Assembly: GCF_003967555.1 (NCBI RefSeq)
Contig: NZ_BIFS01000001.1
Coordinates: 1,674,001-1,738,000, forward strand
Direction of reading: 5' to 3'
Length of the DNA stretch: 64,000 nucleotides
DNA from: Dictyobacter kobayashii
Lineage (GTDB): Bacteria; Chloroflexota; Ktedonobacteria; Ktedonobacterales; Ktedonobacteraceae
Shown here: piece by piece, positions 27,178-36,521 of the stretch
Layout: each line of letters begins with the position of its first letter
Numbering within the stretch: the first letter of the stretch is position 1
The notes under the pieces: model-generated
The model's database searches: none
Seen by the model: only the letters and a program-made list of their open reading frames with translations
What the model was told of the DNA's origin: nothing
Position numbers and translations under genes: made by a program

Positions 27178-28248
27178 GTGGATAACGAACCTGAAATCAG
27201 CCGAAGGAGAAGCCTAGTGCAGAGGAATTTACGCACAGGAGACCAATTTGCAGGACGCCGTATTGTAACTATCGGCGGAGGATCAGGAACATTTTCACTG
27301 CTTTCCCATCTTAAAAAATACCCGTTTAATATCACTGCGGTGGTCAATATGTCAGATAGTGGCGGTAGTTCACGCAGACTCATGGACGAGTTTCGTCGCC
27401 AACTGCCATTAGGTGATCTGCGTATGTCGCTGGTCGCGCTGGCACGCAATGGGGCATTGTGGAGAGAAGTATTTATGCACCGTTTTGAGCATGCCGAAAA
27501 TACGGTTGAGCCAAATACTATCAATGGTGTTGGTGGTCATAGTCTGGGTAACCTGATTCTCAAAGGCCTGCAGGATATCAATAATGAAGATCTATTGCTG
27601 GCCATTGAAGATGCACAGGAACTACTGGATACCGCAGGCAACGTAGTACCGGTCACGTTAGCCCAAACAACTATCTGTGCTGACCTGGAAGATGGCAGTA
27701 CGGTATGCAGTGAAACCGAGATAGATACACGGGGCAAAAAAAATCCTGGCCCGCTTTCACCTATTCAGCGTTTGCGCCTGGTGCCAGAAGATGCGGCCGC
27801 CTGTCAGCAAGCGATCCGTGCCATTCGCCGGGCAGACACCATCATCATAGGACCGGGAGACCTCTACACCAGCCTTCTACCTAATTTGCTGGTGCCAGAA
27901 GTGGCGCGTGCGGTCCGTGAATCCGATGCGGAGAAGGTCTATATTTGCAACATCATGACAAAGCATGGTGAGACGGACAACTACAAAGCATCGGACTTTG
28001 TGAATGTGATTCATCATTATCTGGGAGCGCGGGTAGATCGTGTCTTACTCAATGATGGTACGTTCCCACCAGATGTATTAAAGACCTATCAAGATGAGGG
28101 CAGTGAGCCAGTGCAAATTGATCGGCCTCAGTTGGAGCGTATGGTGCCAGGGGTGGTCATCGATCGGCTCAATTTAGAGGGTGATTCGCTGGCCCGCCAT
28201 GATCCTGAGCGCGTTGTACACGCCATTTTCGATATGTCAATCGACTAG
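27178..28248 (+). CDS. YvcK/CofD-like protein (gluconeogenesis factor family)
   Basis: 356 residues from GTG at 27178, which has GAGGA seven bases upstream; an in-frame TTG at 27121 is a less supported alternative. The Rossmann-like core begins IVTIGGGSGTFSLL (GGGSGT at 33-38), followed by NMSDSGGSSRRL, LPLGDLRMSLVAL, GHSLGNLIL and IIGPGDLYTSLLPNLLV, the family pattern. YvcK proteins bind UDP-sugars and affect cell shape and carbon metabolism in Firmicutes; relatives include the CofD phospholactyl transferase. The usual neighbours rapZ and whiA are not present, so function is by family only. Confidence 0.88.
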   Translation: MDNEPEISRRRSLVQRNLRTGDQFAGRRIVTIGGGSGTFSLLSHLKKYPFNITAVVNMSDSGGSSRRLMDEFRRQLPLGDLRMSLVALARNGALWREVFMHRFEHAENTVEPNTINGVGGHSLGNLILKGLQDINNEDLLLAIEDAQELLDTAGNVVPVTLAQTTICADLEDGSTVCSETEIDTRGKKNPGPLSPIQRLRLVPEDAAACQQAIRAIRRADTIIIGPGDLYTSLLPNLLVPEVARAVRESDAEKVYICNIMTKHGETDNYKASDFVNVIHHYLGARVDRVLLNDGTFPPDVLKTYQDEGSEPVQIDRPQLERMVPGVVIDRLNLEGDSLARHDPERVVHAIFDMSID

Positions 28249-28263
28249 TGCTCAAAAAGTAAG

Positions 28264-28317
28264 CTTTTCCTGCTGTGGCGCGACCGATGTGCATCGTTTA
28301 CACCACAGCAAGAAAAG
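28264..28317. terminator. Bidirectional terminator-like hairpin
   Basis: A 15-bp stem with one mismatch, CTTTTCCTGCTGTGG against CCACAGCAAGAAAAG, between the convergent YvcK-like and GYD genes. Confidence 0.7.
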
Positions 28318-28357
28318 GACACAGACGCGCATGTGCCCGCTCGCAAGCTACATCTTC

Positions 28358-28654
28358 TTAAAAGTCCAGCCCATGAGCGATTGCTTCAAACTCTTCGCGC
28401 GGAAAAGCCCTCATCGTCTGAATACGTAAACTACCATGGGACAACGTCTTCAGAATCACATGGGCCGCAGTCTGGTCATCAGGCGCTTCGGTCACCACAA
28501 TGTAGTCATATTGTCCCATCACCAGGTAAAATCCGAGGAGTTTCCCTCCCACCTCGCTTAATGCCGCCTCAAAAGCCTGCAAGCGCTCGGGAGCATTCTT
28601 GGCCTCATTTACTCCCTGTTCTGATAGATTCATTAAACTGATGTAGGTTGGCAT
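28358..28654 (-). CDS. GYD-domain protein
   Basis: 98 residues from the ATG at 28654 (GGGGAGGGT upstream); longer upstream frame has no support. The sequence MPTYISLMNLSEQGV, LGFYLVMGQYDYIVVTEAPDD and MRAFPREEF fits the small GYD domain family, ferredoxin-fold proteins of unknown function whose name comes from a Gly-Tyr-Asp-like motif (here GQYD). Single gene facing the YvcK-like gene. Confidence 0.82.
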   Translation of the reverse strand: MPTYISLMNLSEQGVNEAKNAPERLQAFEAALSEVGGKLLGFYLVMGQYDYIVVTEAPDDQTAAHVILKTLSHGSLRIQTMRAFPREEFEAIAHGLDF

Positions 28655-28775
28655 AGACCCTCCCCAACATAAATGAGTAGTTTTCCACCTTAGATGTACC
28701 ACATTTAGAGTGACTACCAAAAAGGGGCTATATTAAACGTCCCCTTAAACATAAAATATACCGCTGCTGTAGTAT

Positions 28776-30083
28776 TTATGAGCGTCGAAAAAAGACGCGT
28801 CCTTCGCACAAACCAGCCAGGGCACCAACCAGAGAGAAAAAGGCAATATTGCGACTCATGCTTTCGCTCCAGGAAAACATGCCACTGGTCAACAAAATAT
28901 AGCTTAAAATCGCCAGTACGGCCCCAATAAATGGACGTGTAAACCAGGTTATAATGATAAAAGTAGGTGGACGATCTAATTGTAATCGGCCCAGGGTGAC
29001 AATGCAGCTAATGCAGCCTCCCAGGAGCCCATACATCATCACCAGCCAGGGTACACCCAGAGGAGAAAAATTATGATTAAAGATCCCATTAGCCAGGCCC
29101 AGGCCTTGAATAATCGCCACAATCAACACAATTAAAAGCAAAGAGACCAGATAGAGGGCAAAAGTGATCAGCCAGCGCTGCGTCTGGTGTGCTGACTGCG
29201 ACATAAACGAACGCGGAATCAAATCCGCCGATGGCAAGAGGTGCTCTCTAAAAGCTGGCAGAGGCTCTGTATTATGTTCATTGGAGGTCACAGCTTCATT
29301 GGAAGGCACCGGCCTGATACCAGATGGCATTTGCGCTGAACGTATCTCTGAAACCTGGGCAGAATGCAGACCAGCTACCTGTGATGAATGAGACATATAC
29401 TGACCAAGTGCACTATTGTGCAGGGTACTCTCTTCTGAAGAACTGTTAATAGCGCTGATACTTCTTGAGCGCTGACCCACAAAGTGTTCTCTCAATGCTT
29501 GTTCACCTTCCGGACTCAAACGCTGTTCCAGGCTCTCGATGTAGCGCTCGGGAAATTTATGTTTCCTGGCAATCGTAGCCAGGCGCTGCATAAAAGCAGG
29601 GTCACCAGCTCCTTGCTCAGCCAATGAAAAATGCAACTGCTGATATGCGATATCGGTTGCAACATAGGCAGTACTTGTGATCTCACGTTCCCGATAGGTC
29701 TCATATACCACAACCTGGACTCCCTTAAAAAAATTTTGTGGTGTAATCGCGGCATGAATAGTATCCAGCAGGGATGGATCATTTTCGTTCGGTTCAGAGA
29801 CACGCCGCGGAATGCGATATAATACCCCCCACACTTCAGCATCGGAATCCAGGCTGGGGCTGATCGCTACAATTGTGGGTCCGGTACTGCCATGGATGCG
29901 CTGGGCACCAACGACCAATGAATAACCTTTAAGGACGGCTGGCCCATATAGGAGGGCCAGGCCATCCAGGCGTTCGGGACTATTTAAGATCGCGGCATCC
30001 ATCTCCAGCCCATATTCAAACAACCAGATAAACTCCTGGGCCTCATCTGAAGGTTTAGGATGTTCTGTGTTGGATGGCGTCAC
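28776..30083 (-). CDS. Membrane protein of unknown function, C-terminal part
   Basis: 435 residues from GTG at 30083. A soluble N-terminal domain (about 10-190; EFIWLFEYGLEMD, YGPAVLKGYSLVVGAQRIHG, EVWGVLYRIPRRV), Ser-rich linker and four C-terminal membrane helices (about 305-425). The first part (YGPAVLKGYSL, VWGVLYRIP) resembles gamma-glutamylcyclotransferase-like domains. In-frame codons extend upstream beyond the GTG (GQYPAGNQSDSAPIPPFPAK), pointing to one longer protein whose start lies in the frame at 30080-30373. GGCT-like domain assignment is tentative. Confidence 0.72.
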   Translation of the reverse strand: MTPSNTEHPKPSDEAQEFIWLFEYGLEMDAAILNSPERLDGLALLYGPAVLKGYSLVVGAQRIHGSTGPTIVAISPSLDSDAEVWGVLYRIPRRVSEPNENDPSLLDTIHAAITPQNFFKGVQVVVYETYREREITSTAYVATDIAYQQLHFSLAEQGAGDPAFMQRLATIARKHKFPERYIESLEQRLSPEGEQALREHFVGQRSRSISAINSSSEESTLHNSALGQYMSHSSQVAGLHSAQVSEIRSAQMPSGIRPVPSNEAVTSNEHNTEPLPAFREHLLPSADLIPRSFMSQSAHQTQRWLITFALYLVSLLLIVLIVAIIQGLGLANGIFNHNFSPLGVPWLVMMYGLLGGCISCIVTLGRLQLDRPPTFIIITWFTRPFIGAVLAILSYILLTSGMFSWSESMSRNIAFFSLVGALAGLCEGRVFFRRS

Positions 30084-30373
30084 AGCCTTCTCTGACTCGC
30101 GCTCACCAATCTCTTCAGGTAAAGGAGGAGCAGATGGTGCTTTGGCCGGGAAAGGCGGAATAGGTGCTGAGTCCGATTGATTGCCAGCCGGATACTGCCC
30201 CCCGAAGAGACCATCATCTCATAGGAGAGCGGGCGAGGGGTATTGCTACGCACAATGGGTACACCCGGCACGACCTCAACGCGCGACTGCTCTTTTTGTT
30301 CCGCGGATGTTGATGGGGTCCCCTCATTGGGTTCTTGTGGTCCATCTGATTTCTTTTGCTGCTTATGCTCCAT
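30080..30373 (-). pseudogene. N-terminal fragment of the preceding membrane protein, frame broken at a G6 run
   Basis: Starts at the ATG at 30373 with AAGGAG upstream (MEHKQQKKSDG). Sequence is plausible to about MVSSGG (30205), where a run of six G occurs; one extra G would continue into the frame of the 28776-30083 gene (GGQYPAGNQSDSAP). The residues after the run in this frame (SIRLAINRTQHLFRLSR) are probably out-of-frame. Either a real frameshift mutation or a homopolymer error. Confidence 0.6.
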
Positions 30374-30555
30374 CTTGATTGCAAACTCCTTCCATTCACA
30401 TGCCCACCAGTTCAATCAAAAATACAGCTTCTATCATGCTAAGATACTCATAATGCCCGTGTCTACCAAATCAATAGGACTAATGGGGCAGAGAATCGGC
30501 AAGCGACTCAAATGGTCAAGAGGTAGAAATATATGCGCTTATCAGGATCGAAGAG

Positions 30556-31367
30556 TCAAACTACTGGTAGTCGTTCAATGGGGAGATCTCGCTCGTCTGA
30601 ATGCGTTCTACGGGCCATCAAACGTCTCATCGCAATACCGATACGGCGCACACCCTCCGTGATATGTTTCTCTTCAGGAGATGCAAAACTCAAACGGATA
30701 TAATGATGTCCTCCGCCATCCACATGAAACAATTCGCCACTGACAAATGCTACCCGCTCATGGGCGGCTTCGCGCAACAAATGCCGTGCCCGCATATCTC
30801 CAGGCAGGCGATACCAGAGATGCATCCCACCTGCGGGTGGATAGACACGTCCACCGGCGGGCCAGTAACGCTCAATTGCGTCTAACATCAAAGTCAATTT
30901 ATGTTGATAACACTGGCGAGCCCGCAATAGATGCTCATTTAGGAGATCGCGCTGCATCAATTCGGCTATAATCCACTGCCCGATAGCATTGGTATTGAGA
31001 TCAAAGGTTTGTTTATATAGACCCATGCGCTCAATAACCGGTTCGGGCGCGACCAGCCAGGCCACACGCAGCCCTGGAGCCAGCATCTTCGAATAGGTAC
31101 TTAAATACAGCACATTTCCATAGGTATCCAATGCCTTGAGCGGCTGAGGAGCCTCTTCCCCGAAGTAGATTTCGCCATAAGCGTCATCTTCAACGATAGG
31201 CACCTGGTAGCGCTTCGCCAGTTGTAACAAGCGGCGGCGGCGCTCCAATGACATCACGACGCCGGTAGGATTTTGGAAAGTCGGCAACGTATAGATAAAG
31301 CGCGGCTGGCGGCGGGCCAGAATTGCCTCCAGCAGATCCACACGCATCCCTTCACTATCAGTAGGAA
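30556..31367 (-). pseudogene. MocR-type regulator, C-terminal part (disrupted by insertion)
   Basis: Encodes most of the aminotransferase-like domain of a GntR/MocR regulator (PTFQNPTGVVMSLERR, VEDDAYGEIYFGE, and the PLP-lysine segment LSTYSKMLAPGLRVAW). It begins at the target duplication of the ISAs1-type insertion; before insertion it would have read on directly from the fragment ending at 32691 (GARIIGIPTD-SEGMRVDL). Without its helix-turn-helix part it is unlikely to be functional. Confidence 0.88.
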
Positions 31368-32690
31368 CAGGGCTTCGCAAAAGTCAGAGTAACCAAGCAA
31401 GGGCCTCCTCTGGGTGAGATGCAAATCGCCGGATTTGACGAGCCACATTGGAAACCTGATGCATATCCATCAAGGAGAGCACGAGCGAGTTGAGTACGGC
31501 AAGCATTTGAGCGACAGGAGGAACGCGAACGCCACATCGGTCTTCTCCCAACGTCACATCACGGCGCCCATGGAGACGATTTTCCACCGCCCAGTGGTCG
31601 CGGATGAGGCGGAAAAGCCGCTGGATCGAACACTGTTCTCGGCTCAAGGTCGTCAATCCGTACACGACCTCTACGCTCCTTTTCTCTGCCGTCTTGCGTT
31701 CCCGTTGTAATCGAAAGACCTGCCCAACTTCTCCCCATTCTCGATCCAGAAACTCGTTGAGGTCCGGTGAGGTGAGCAGGTGGCGCCGCTCCAGTCGGCC
31801 ATGACCTTTTTCGACCTGTTCATAGGAGTGCCAGGTGCTTCGATCAGCGTGTGGATCTTCGAAAAAGAGTTCCAGATCCTCTCGAGTCACGGGCGTATTG
31901 TCTTTGATGATCAGAATCACCTCTCCTCCTGCCCGTTTTACCATGCGTCCAAACGCATGATAACTTTGAGCAGCATCGACGGTGAAAATGCGCCCTTTGC
32001 AGAGCACTTCGGTCAACAGCGGCTTGAGGGCACTGACTTCATTCTGCTTGTCGGCAATTGGACACTGATGCAAGACAATTCCTGTTTGCACTTCATACAC
32101 ATGCAACACATGCCTCTGCGGCTTTTCTCCTCCATAGCTCTGCTGACCGGTTCCCCGCAACACTTTGCCATCAATGGCCACATGAACAGCGCGCTGCTCT
32201 GCCAGCATCGCGAGACGACTGGGTTCGTCACCACATCGGCTTTCTGCCTCCTGCCGTAGCAACCAATCTCGAAATCGTTCATTGATCTGCTGGCTCTCCA
32301 ACCGAGCGAGCGCATATTTGTACGTATTGGCACACGGCATACGCTTCCACTTCACGTTCAACTGCTCGCGCAGCCTCTCTCCTTGGTCTCGCGCCCAATC
32401 GCTGGCTCCCAACAGGCTTTTCATCCCAGCCAGTTTGGCCAGGATCAGCACGATGAGCACGTCCGCTAACGCATATTGCTTCCCTCGGGCTGCCCGCTGA
32501 TCAGGGATCTGCGCACAGATGTCGTACAACGAACGCAGATGCGATGGGCTTACTTCTTGAATGGTCTTGCTTTCCGTTTTCAGTGTGCTATATTCCATGC
32601 AGAGTCTTTCCTCGAATGACCTTGATTTTTTTTTCATTCTACTGGATTGACTCTTCTTTTTCACCTCCCCCGGACTTTTGCGAAGCCCTG
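31368..32690 (-). mobile_element. Complete ISAs1-family insertion sequence with 10-bp target duplication
   Basis: 1323 bp. Terminal inverted repeats of 18 perfect bases, CAGGGCTTCGCAAAAGTC, at both ends. It is flanked by the direct repeat TCAGTAGGAA at 31358-31367 and 32691-32700. It carries one transposase gene and interrupts a MocR-type regulator. Intact ends, intact transposase and unchanged target repeat suggest a recent insertion. Confidence 0.95.
31384..32598 (-). CDS. ISAs1-family transposase
   Basis: 404 residues from the ATG at 32598, which has AGGAAAG eight bases upstream; in-frame codons further up reach the IS end and the host gene and are not used. An N-terminal DDE_Tnp_1-associated region (DICAQIPDQRAARGKQYALADVLIVLILAKLAG) precedes the RNase H-like DDE core: AIDGKVLRG, FTVDAAQSYHAFG and WAVENRLHGRRDVTLGEDRC supply the likely acidic residues. 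No frameshift or truncation is seen. It occupies nearly the whole IS. Confidence 0.93.
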   Translation of the reverse strand: MEYSTLKTESKTIQEVSPSHLRSLYDICAQIPDQRAARGKQYALADVLIVLILAKLAGMKSLLGASDWARDQGERLREQLNVKWKRMPCANTYKYALARLESQQINERFRDWLLRQEAESRCGDEPSRLAMLAEQRAVHVAIDGKVLRGTGQQSYGGEKPQRHVLHVYEVQTGIVLHQCPIADKQNEVSALKPLLTEVLCKGRIFTVDAAQSYHAFGRMVKRAGGEVILIIKDNTPVTREDLELFFEDPHADRSTWHSYEQVEKGHGRLERRHLLTSPDLNEFLDREWGEVGQVFRLQRERKTAEKRSVEVVYGLTTLSREQCSIQRLFRLIRDHWAVENRLHGRRDVTLGEDRCGVRVPPVAQMLAVLNSLVLSLMDMHQVSNVARQIRRFASHPEEALAWLL

Positions 32691-33472
32691 TCAGTAGGAA
32701 TACCAATAATGCGCGCGCCCAATGCCCGGAACATCTGAATGGCCCCCAGGTACGTTGGCACCTCTACCACCACTTCATCGCCTGGAGAGAGCAGGAAACG
32801 CCCCAGCAAGCCCAGACCCTGAGTAGAGCCAGAAAGGATCAGAATATTCTGTACATCCACCTGCACACCCCGTTTACGCATCCTGGCAGCAATGCTACGC
32901 CGCAGACTCAGCAGACCATCCACAGGACAATAACCCAGTGCGTTCAGCCGGGCTTCGGGCAAGCTATCCATTATAATTGACTGAATCAGCTCAGCTGGCA
33001 ACATATCGGATGGAGGAGTTCCCTGGGCCAGCGAGATAGTCTCCTCTTGCTCCTTAAGCGAAGTCAATTCATTCAATACCCGGGCATCGGGTCCCAGCAA
33101 AGCGCCTTCATTGGCTGCCAGGCCCAACAACCAGGAGGGGGTCGTCTGATCAAAATAATCCTCTTCAGGCCGAAAAGAGCTGCGCTTCACTAACGTCCCT
33201 CGCCCAACATGTCCCTCGATCAAGCCTTCAGAGGACAGCTCATTATAGGCATTCATAATGGTCGTGCGATTTACACCTAGCTCCTGTGCCAGAGAGCGCT
33301 CAGGCGGAAGTCGAGTCCCTTCTGGCAATTCTCCCGAAAGAATGGCCTCGCGCAGCCCCTGGCTGATTTGCCGATACAAGGGGGTACCATTTGAACGCTC
33401 AAGGTGGATAAACGAACGGATGGATGCCATAAATAAAGGTAATGGCTGATAATGTGGTCGGGCTTGTCCCAT
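32691..33472 (-). pseudogene. MocR-type GntR regulator, N-terminal part (disrupted by insertion)
   Basis: Start at the ATG at 33472 (GGGAGGA upstream). A GntR winged helix (LYRQISQGLREAILSGELPEG, RLPPERSLAQELGVNRTTIMNAYNELSSEGLIEG) is followed by the beginning of the fold-I aminotransferase domain (ILSGSTQGLGLLGRFLLSPGDEV, VEVPTYLGAIQMF). The frame is cut at the target duplication by the ISAs1-type element and then reads into it to a stop at 32639. MocR proteins use PLP as a sensing cofactor, often controlling B6, GABA or amino-acid genes; this copy's target is unknown. Confidence 0.9.
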
Positions 33473-33869
33473 ATATTCCTCCCAATTGGCTCCTGATATC
33501 ACACAGTGTAACCAATCCAATCGACAACCCACAAGAGCCAATTGAGGGTAACGTCCACCCGACCAATTGTAGAACATGAGTAGAAGGGCAAGCTATAGAG
33601 TGCCTTGTGACCCCATTTTCACGTATAGTAAAGGCAGTGGCAACTGGAGAAAAGCGATGCGGTTTAGTCGGGAGTATCCAGGGGGCTGGAGGTTATGCTA
33701 CACTAAACCACATCGTCTAGCCAATGGAAAGACGAATTAAGGGAACAGATTATTAAAAACAATTGTGGCTGGCTGCACTCAATCTGATGGGCACAACTAG
33801 CAACTATTGAACGCTCTATCATTAGAGAATTTTTCCATTTGTCGTCTCCTGAGAGTAAAATAATTGCAT
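33473..33869. other. Divergent intergenic region
   Basis: About 400 bases between the disrupted regulator and the eIF2B-like gene. It presumably carries both promoters. No long repeat or open frame with a ribosome-binding site is seen. Confidence 0.45.
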
Positions 33870-34685
33870 ATGGAAACTGTAGAACAACGTATTCAGCAAG
33901 TATGTGCAGATCGAGAACATGGCTCACGCTGGCTGGTCAAGGAAGCCATTACCATTCTCCGCGATCTCGCCCAGGATCAACAACGTTCAGAAGCTGATCG
34001 CTTGCGCTTATTAGCCTCCAGTGCCAGAGAACTGGCGCAAGCGAGGCCGGCCATGGAGGCCCTCTCCAGCGCAGTCGGGCGCGTGATCCAGGTACATGAA
34101 GAAGGGCTAGCAGCCATGGGTCAGGCAGCCCAACAACTATTGACCGACTATGAGTCAGCTACCGAGCGCCTGGCTGAACATGCCCGCCCATATCTACGAG
34201 GACACTTGATGACCTGTAGCATCTCTGGGACGGTTCTGGAGGTCCTGGTAGCGCTACGCGAGCAGATCGAACATGTTACGGTTCTGGAGGGTCGTCCACG
34301 TTACGAGGGACGTGCCATGGCCCAGGCATTGCACGAAAAAGGCTTGCCTGTAACGATCATTACCGATGCCCAGGCTGACATCTTTTTGCCACAGTGCCAG
34401 GCCGTGGTTGTAGGGGCCGATAGCATCCTGGTGAACGGCGATATCCTGAATAAGGCAGGCACTGCCCTGTTAGCCTGGGCCGCCCATGGGCATGGTGTGC
34501 CATTTTATGTGTTAAGCGAGACCCTCAAAATTTCACCTAAACGCTGGTACGAGCACGATCCAGCTCGTATCAACAGTAATCTGGCCTTATTGGAAGAAAA
34601 AGAGGCTGAGGAGGTCTTTAAGGACGCCCCTGCTGGTATCAAGGTGCGTAATTTCTATTTTGATCATACCCTTATCGCCTGTTAA
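33870..34685 (+). CDS. eIF2B-like / sugar-phosphate isomerase-like protein
   Basis: 271 residues from the ATG at 33870. An N-terminal helical region (to about 100) precedes the Rossmann-like domain of the eIF2B alpha/beta/delta, MtnA and ribose-1,5-bisphosphate isomerase superfamily: TCSISGTVLEVL, VLEGRPRYEGRAMAQAL, VTIITDAQADIFLPQC, VVVGADSILVNGDILNKAGTALLA and VPFYVLSETLKI. Bacterial members probably isomerise phosphorylated sugars rather than act in translation. Substrate cannot be assigned. Single gene. Confidence 0.82.
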   Translation: METVEQRIQQVCADREHGSRWLVKEAITILRDLAQDQQRSEADRLRLLASSARELAQARPAMEALSSAVGRVIQVHEEGLAAMGQAAQQLLTDYESATERLAEHARPYLRGHLMTCSISGTVLEVLVALREQIEHVTVLEGRPRYEGRAMAQALHEKGLPVTIITDAQADIFLPQCQAVVVGADSILVNGDILNKAGTALLAWAAHGHGVPFYVLSETLKISPKRWYEHDPARINSNLALLEEKEAEEVFKDAPAGIKVRNFYFDHTLIAC

Positions 34686-34904
34686 CGCATGTGATTACAG
34701 AGAATGGGATTCTAGAGCGCAGAGGTATTCGGGAGATTGCCGTCACAACACGGGCCAACGAACGCCTGCTAGCAAAATGGCAAAAATAAGGACAAGCAAG
34801 CTTGCCTTGATTAGTTTTTTTCAGTTACAATACTCACAATGTGAAGCATTCTCAGCATAACTGTGCCAGCAAACCTTGTAGAGGGTACAGGGAAAGGTCT
34901 AACC

Positions 34905-35237
34905 ATGTATTCGAGGAAGGAAGAAGGGGATTGGGAGGTAACAGCTAATGGATTATACGTGGCAACACGTGGCTATCTTATCCGTCGAGGTTTCTGTTGT
35001 TCCAATAAATGTCGGAATTGTCCCTATATCAACTGGCGCAACAATCCCCACTGGCAGCCGCTTCCAGCCGAATGCATCAAACGCGCACGCGTCTCACCCA
35101 AATCAACCTGTGCCGCCCAGACCTTACTGGCCCACCACGAACAAGAACTCCAACATTGCCAACCTGCAGAAAAAGCCAGGCACCAGGAAATGGTCGCCCA
35201 CTATACCCGGCTCCTGGAACAATGGGGCATAAAATAA
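34905..35237 (+). CDS. Small Cys-rich protein (DUF5522-like)
   Basis: 110 residues from the ATG at 34905. The central motif GYLIRRGFCCSNKCRNCPY contains clustered cysteines (CC-x3-C-x2-C), suggesting a metal site; this resembles the short DUF5522 family. The C-terminal half is helical and charged. Upstream in-frame codons to 34863 are not supported by a ribosome-binding site. A convergent terminator follows directly. Confidence 0.72.
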   Translation: MYSRKEEGDWEVTANGLYVATRGYLIRRGFCCSNKCRNCPYINWRNNPHWQPLPAECIKRARVSPKSTCAAQTLLAHHEQELQHCQPAEKARHQEMVAHYTRLLEQWGIK

Positions 35238-35244
35238 AAAAATG

Positions 35245-35274
35245 AGAGAAGACAAATTATGATTCGTCTTCTCT
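35245..35274. terminator. Bidirectional terminator
   Basis: Stem AGAGAAGAC with GTCTTCTCT (AGAGAAGACAAATTATGATTC...), flanked by A- and T-rich sequence, between the convergent DUF5522-like and CHAP genes. Confidence 0.8.
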
Positions 35275-35300
35275 TATAGATTAATGTAAACTAGTTCAAT

Positions 35301-36296
35301 TTATGAATGCCAGACGAACGAGACGCCTGGACCAGGGGTGTAGTTATTCCAGGAAAATACTCCCCAACCAACCACATTCCAATTGGTGGTGGCAACCGAA
35401 CCGTCGGAATTTATTTTCTCAACCACAGCTACGTGACCAGCCCAGCCAGCGTACTGTGTGCCCGGCTGCAACACGATTATCGAGGGCACATGCGGCTGAG
35501 AAGAAACATTCCATCCATAGGCACTGGCATTCGCCGCCCAGGCAGAAGCATTTCCGGTCCAGGGAACCGCGTAACCGGTCAAATGATGATATTCATAATC
35601 AGCCCAATAAGTACACTGTCCGGCAGTAAACGGATTGTTAAAACTGCTATCAGCAATCGTGCCAGTGCTGGATGAGATGCCCCCGGTCGTACCAGTCGAA
35701 GTTGAGCCTGTTGACTGCTGCGAGTTATTTGTTTGGGCCGTGGTCTGCGATCCATCGGGCAGCGTAAAATTATTCTGTACACCAGCCCAGCTATATTTAC
35801 CACCAGCTCCATTATATTCAAATCCATCCTGCGTCACCGCCGTGGCCGTGGCCGCCTGGGCCGCGATCAAAGCCGTATTGTTCTGTCTGGATGTAACCAT
35901 ATTAGAACCTGGCTGAAATAATTTTCCCCAGCCATTCGCCGAACCGGAACCCACCGGGATCACCGCAGCCAGAGCACCAATCACAACCGCCATGAGCACG
36001 ATTGTGGCTCCTACATTGATGACAGCCCTTCTTCCCTTGGGAGGACGCAATGTGCCGGAACTCTTTTTAGCAGTCGCAGGAATCAAGACAGGCCCGCGTT
36101 GAGGGGAAGTAAGTTCCTTTTTCGCATTGGAAACTGTCACTGGCTTCAATTCCCCCGTCTGCTTCTCCTTCACCACCATTGGCAATTGCTCACCAGGGGC
36201 CTGGGATGTTGCGACACCGCCCATAGGCTGGACAGGAGCGTCAAAATCCAGTTGTTCTACGTCAGATGACGTAGCAGTGTGTTCATTCGAAAACAT
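35301..36296 (-). CDS. Membrane-anchored CHAP-domain protein, paralog 1
   Basis: 331 residues from the ATG at 36296 (AAGGAAG upstream). A cytosolic Pro-rich N-terminus ends in LRPPKGRRAVI, followed by one membrane segment (about 94-114), a conserved extracytoplasmic AATATAVTQDGF stretch, Ser/Thr/Gly-rich linker, and a C-terminal CHAP amidase/endopeptidase domain with catalytic Cys228 (AGQCTYWAD) and His288 (GHVAVVE). Such domains cut peptidoglycan peptides or amide links. First of three tandem paralogs on this strand, the most diverged in its linker. Probably a cell-wall hydrolase. Confidence 0.87.
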   Translation of the reverse strand: MFSNEHTATSSDVEQLDFDAPVQPMGGVATSQAPGEQLPMVVKEKQTGELKPVTVSNAKKELTSPQRGPVLIPATAKKSSGTLRPPKGRRAVINVGATIVLMAVVIGALAAVIPVGSGSANGWGKLFQPGSNMVTSRQNNTALIAAQAATATAVTQDGFEYNGAGGKYSWAGVQNNFTLPDGSQTTAQTNNSQQSTGSTSTGTTGGISSSTGTIADSSFNNPFTAGQCTYWADYEYHHLTGYAVPWTGNASAWAANASAYGWNVSSQPHVPSIIVLQPGTQYAGWAGHVAVVEKINSDGSVATTNWNVVGWGVFSWNNYTPGPGVSFVWHS

Positions 36297-36476
36297 GTAT
36301 ACTTCCTTCAATTGGATAGAAACATCTGTTAAGAGCCGCAATCAGTTGCGCGTCTCTAGACTTCCGCCCACAATTTATCTAATTATGCCTATCTGCGTCA
36401 ATTTATTGACACTTATTAGGACTATGGGCCTATCCAGTTTTTACTTTTTTCTCAATAGAGGCTGTACAAAAAGTAA

Positions 36477-36505
36477 AATGGAGATAGAGTATTTCTATCT
36501 CCATT
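36477..36505 (-). terminator. Terminator after CHAP paralog 2
   Basis: Stem AATGGAGATAG with CTATCTCCATT; the minus strand continues into a T-rich run. It lies 17 bases beyond the stop codon. Confidence 0.8.
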
Positions 36506-36521
36506 CATCTGCAAATATCGA

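Noticed and set aside
32599..32706. Longer N-terminus of the transposase
   Set aside because: In-frame codons cross the IS terminus into the host gene; the ATG at 32598 has a ribosome-binding site inside the IS.
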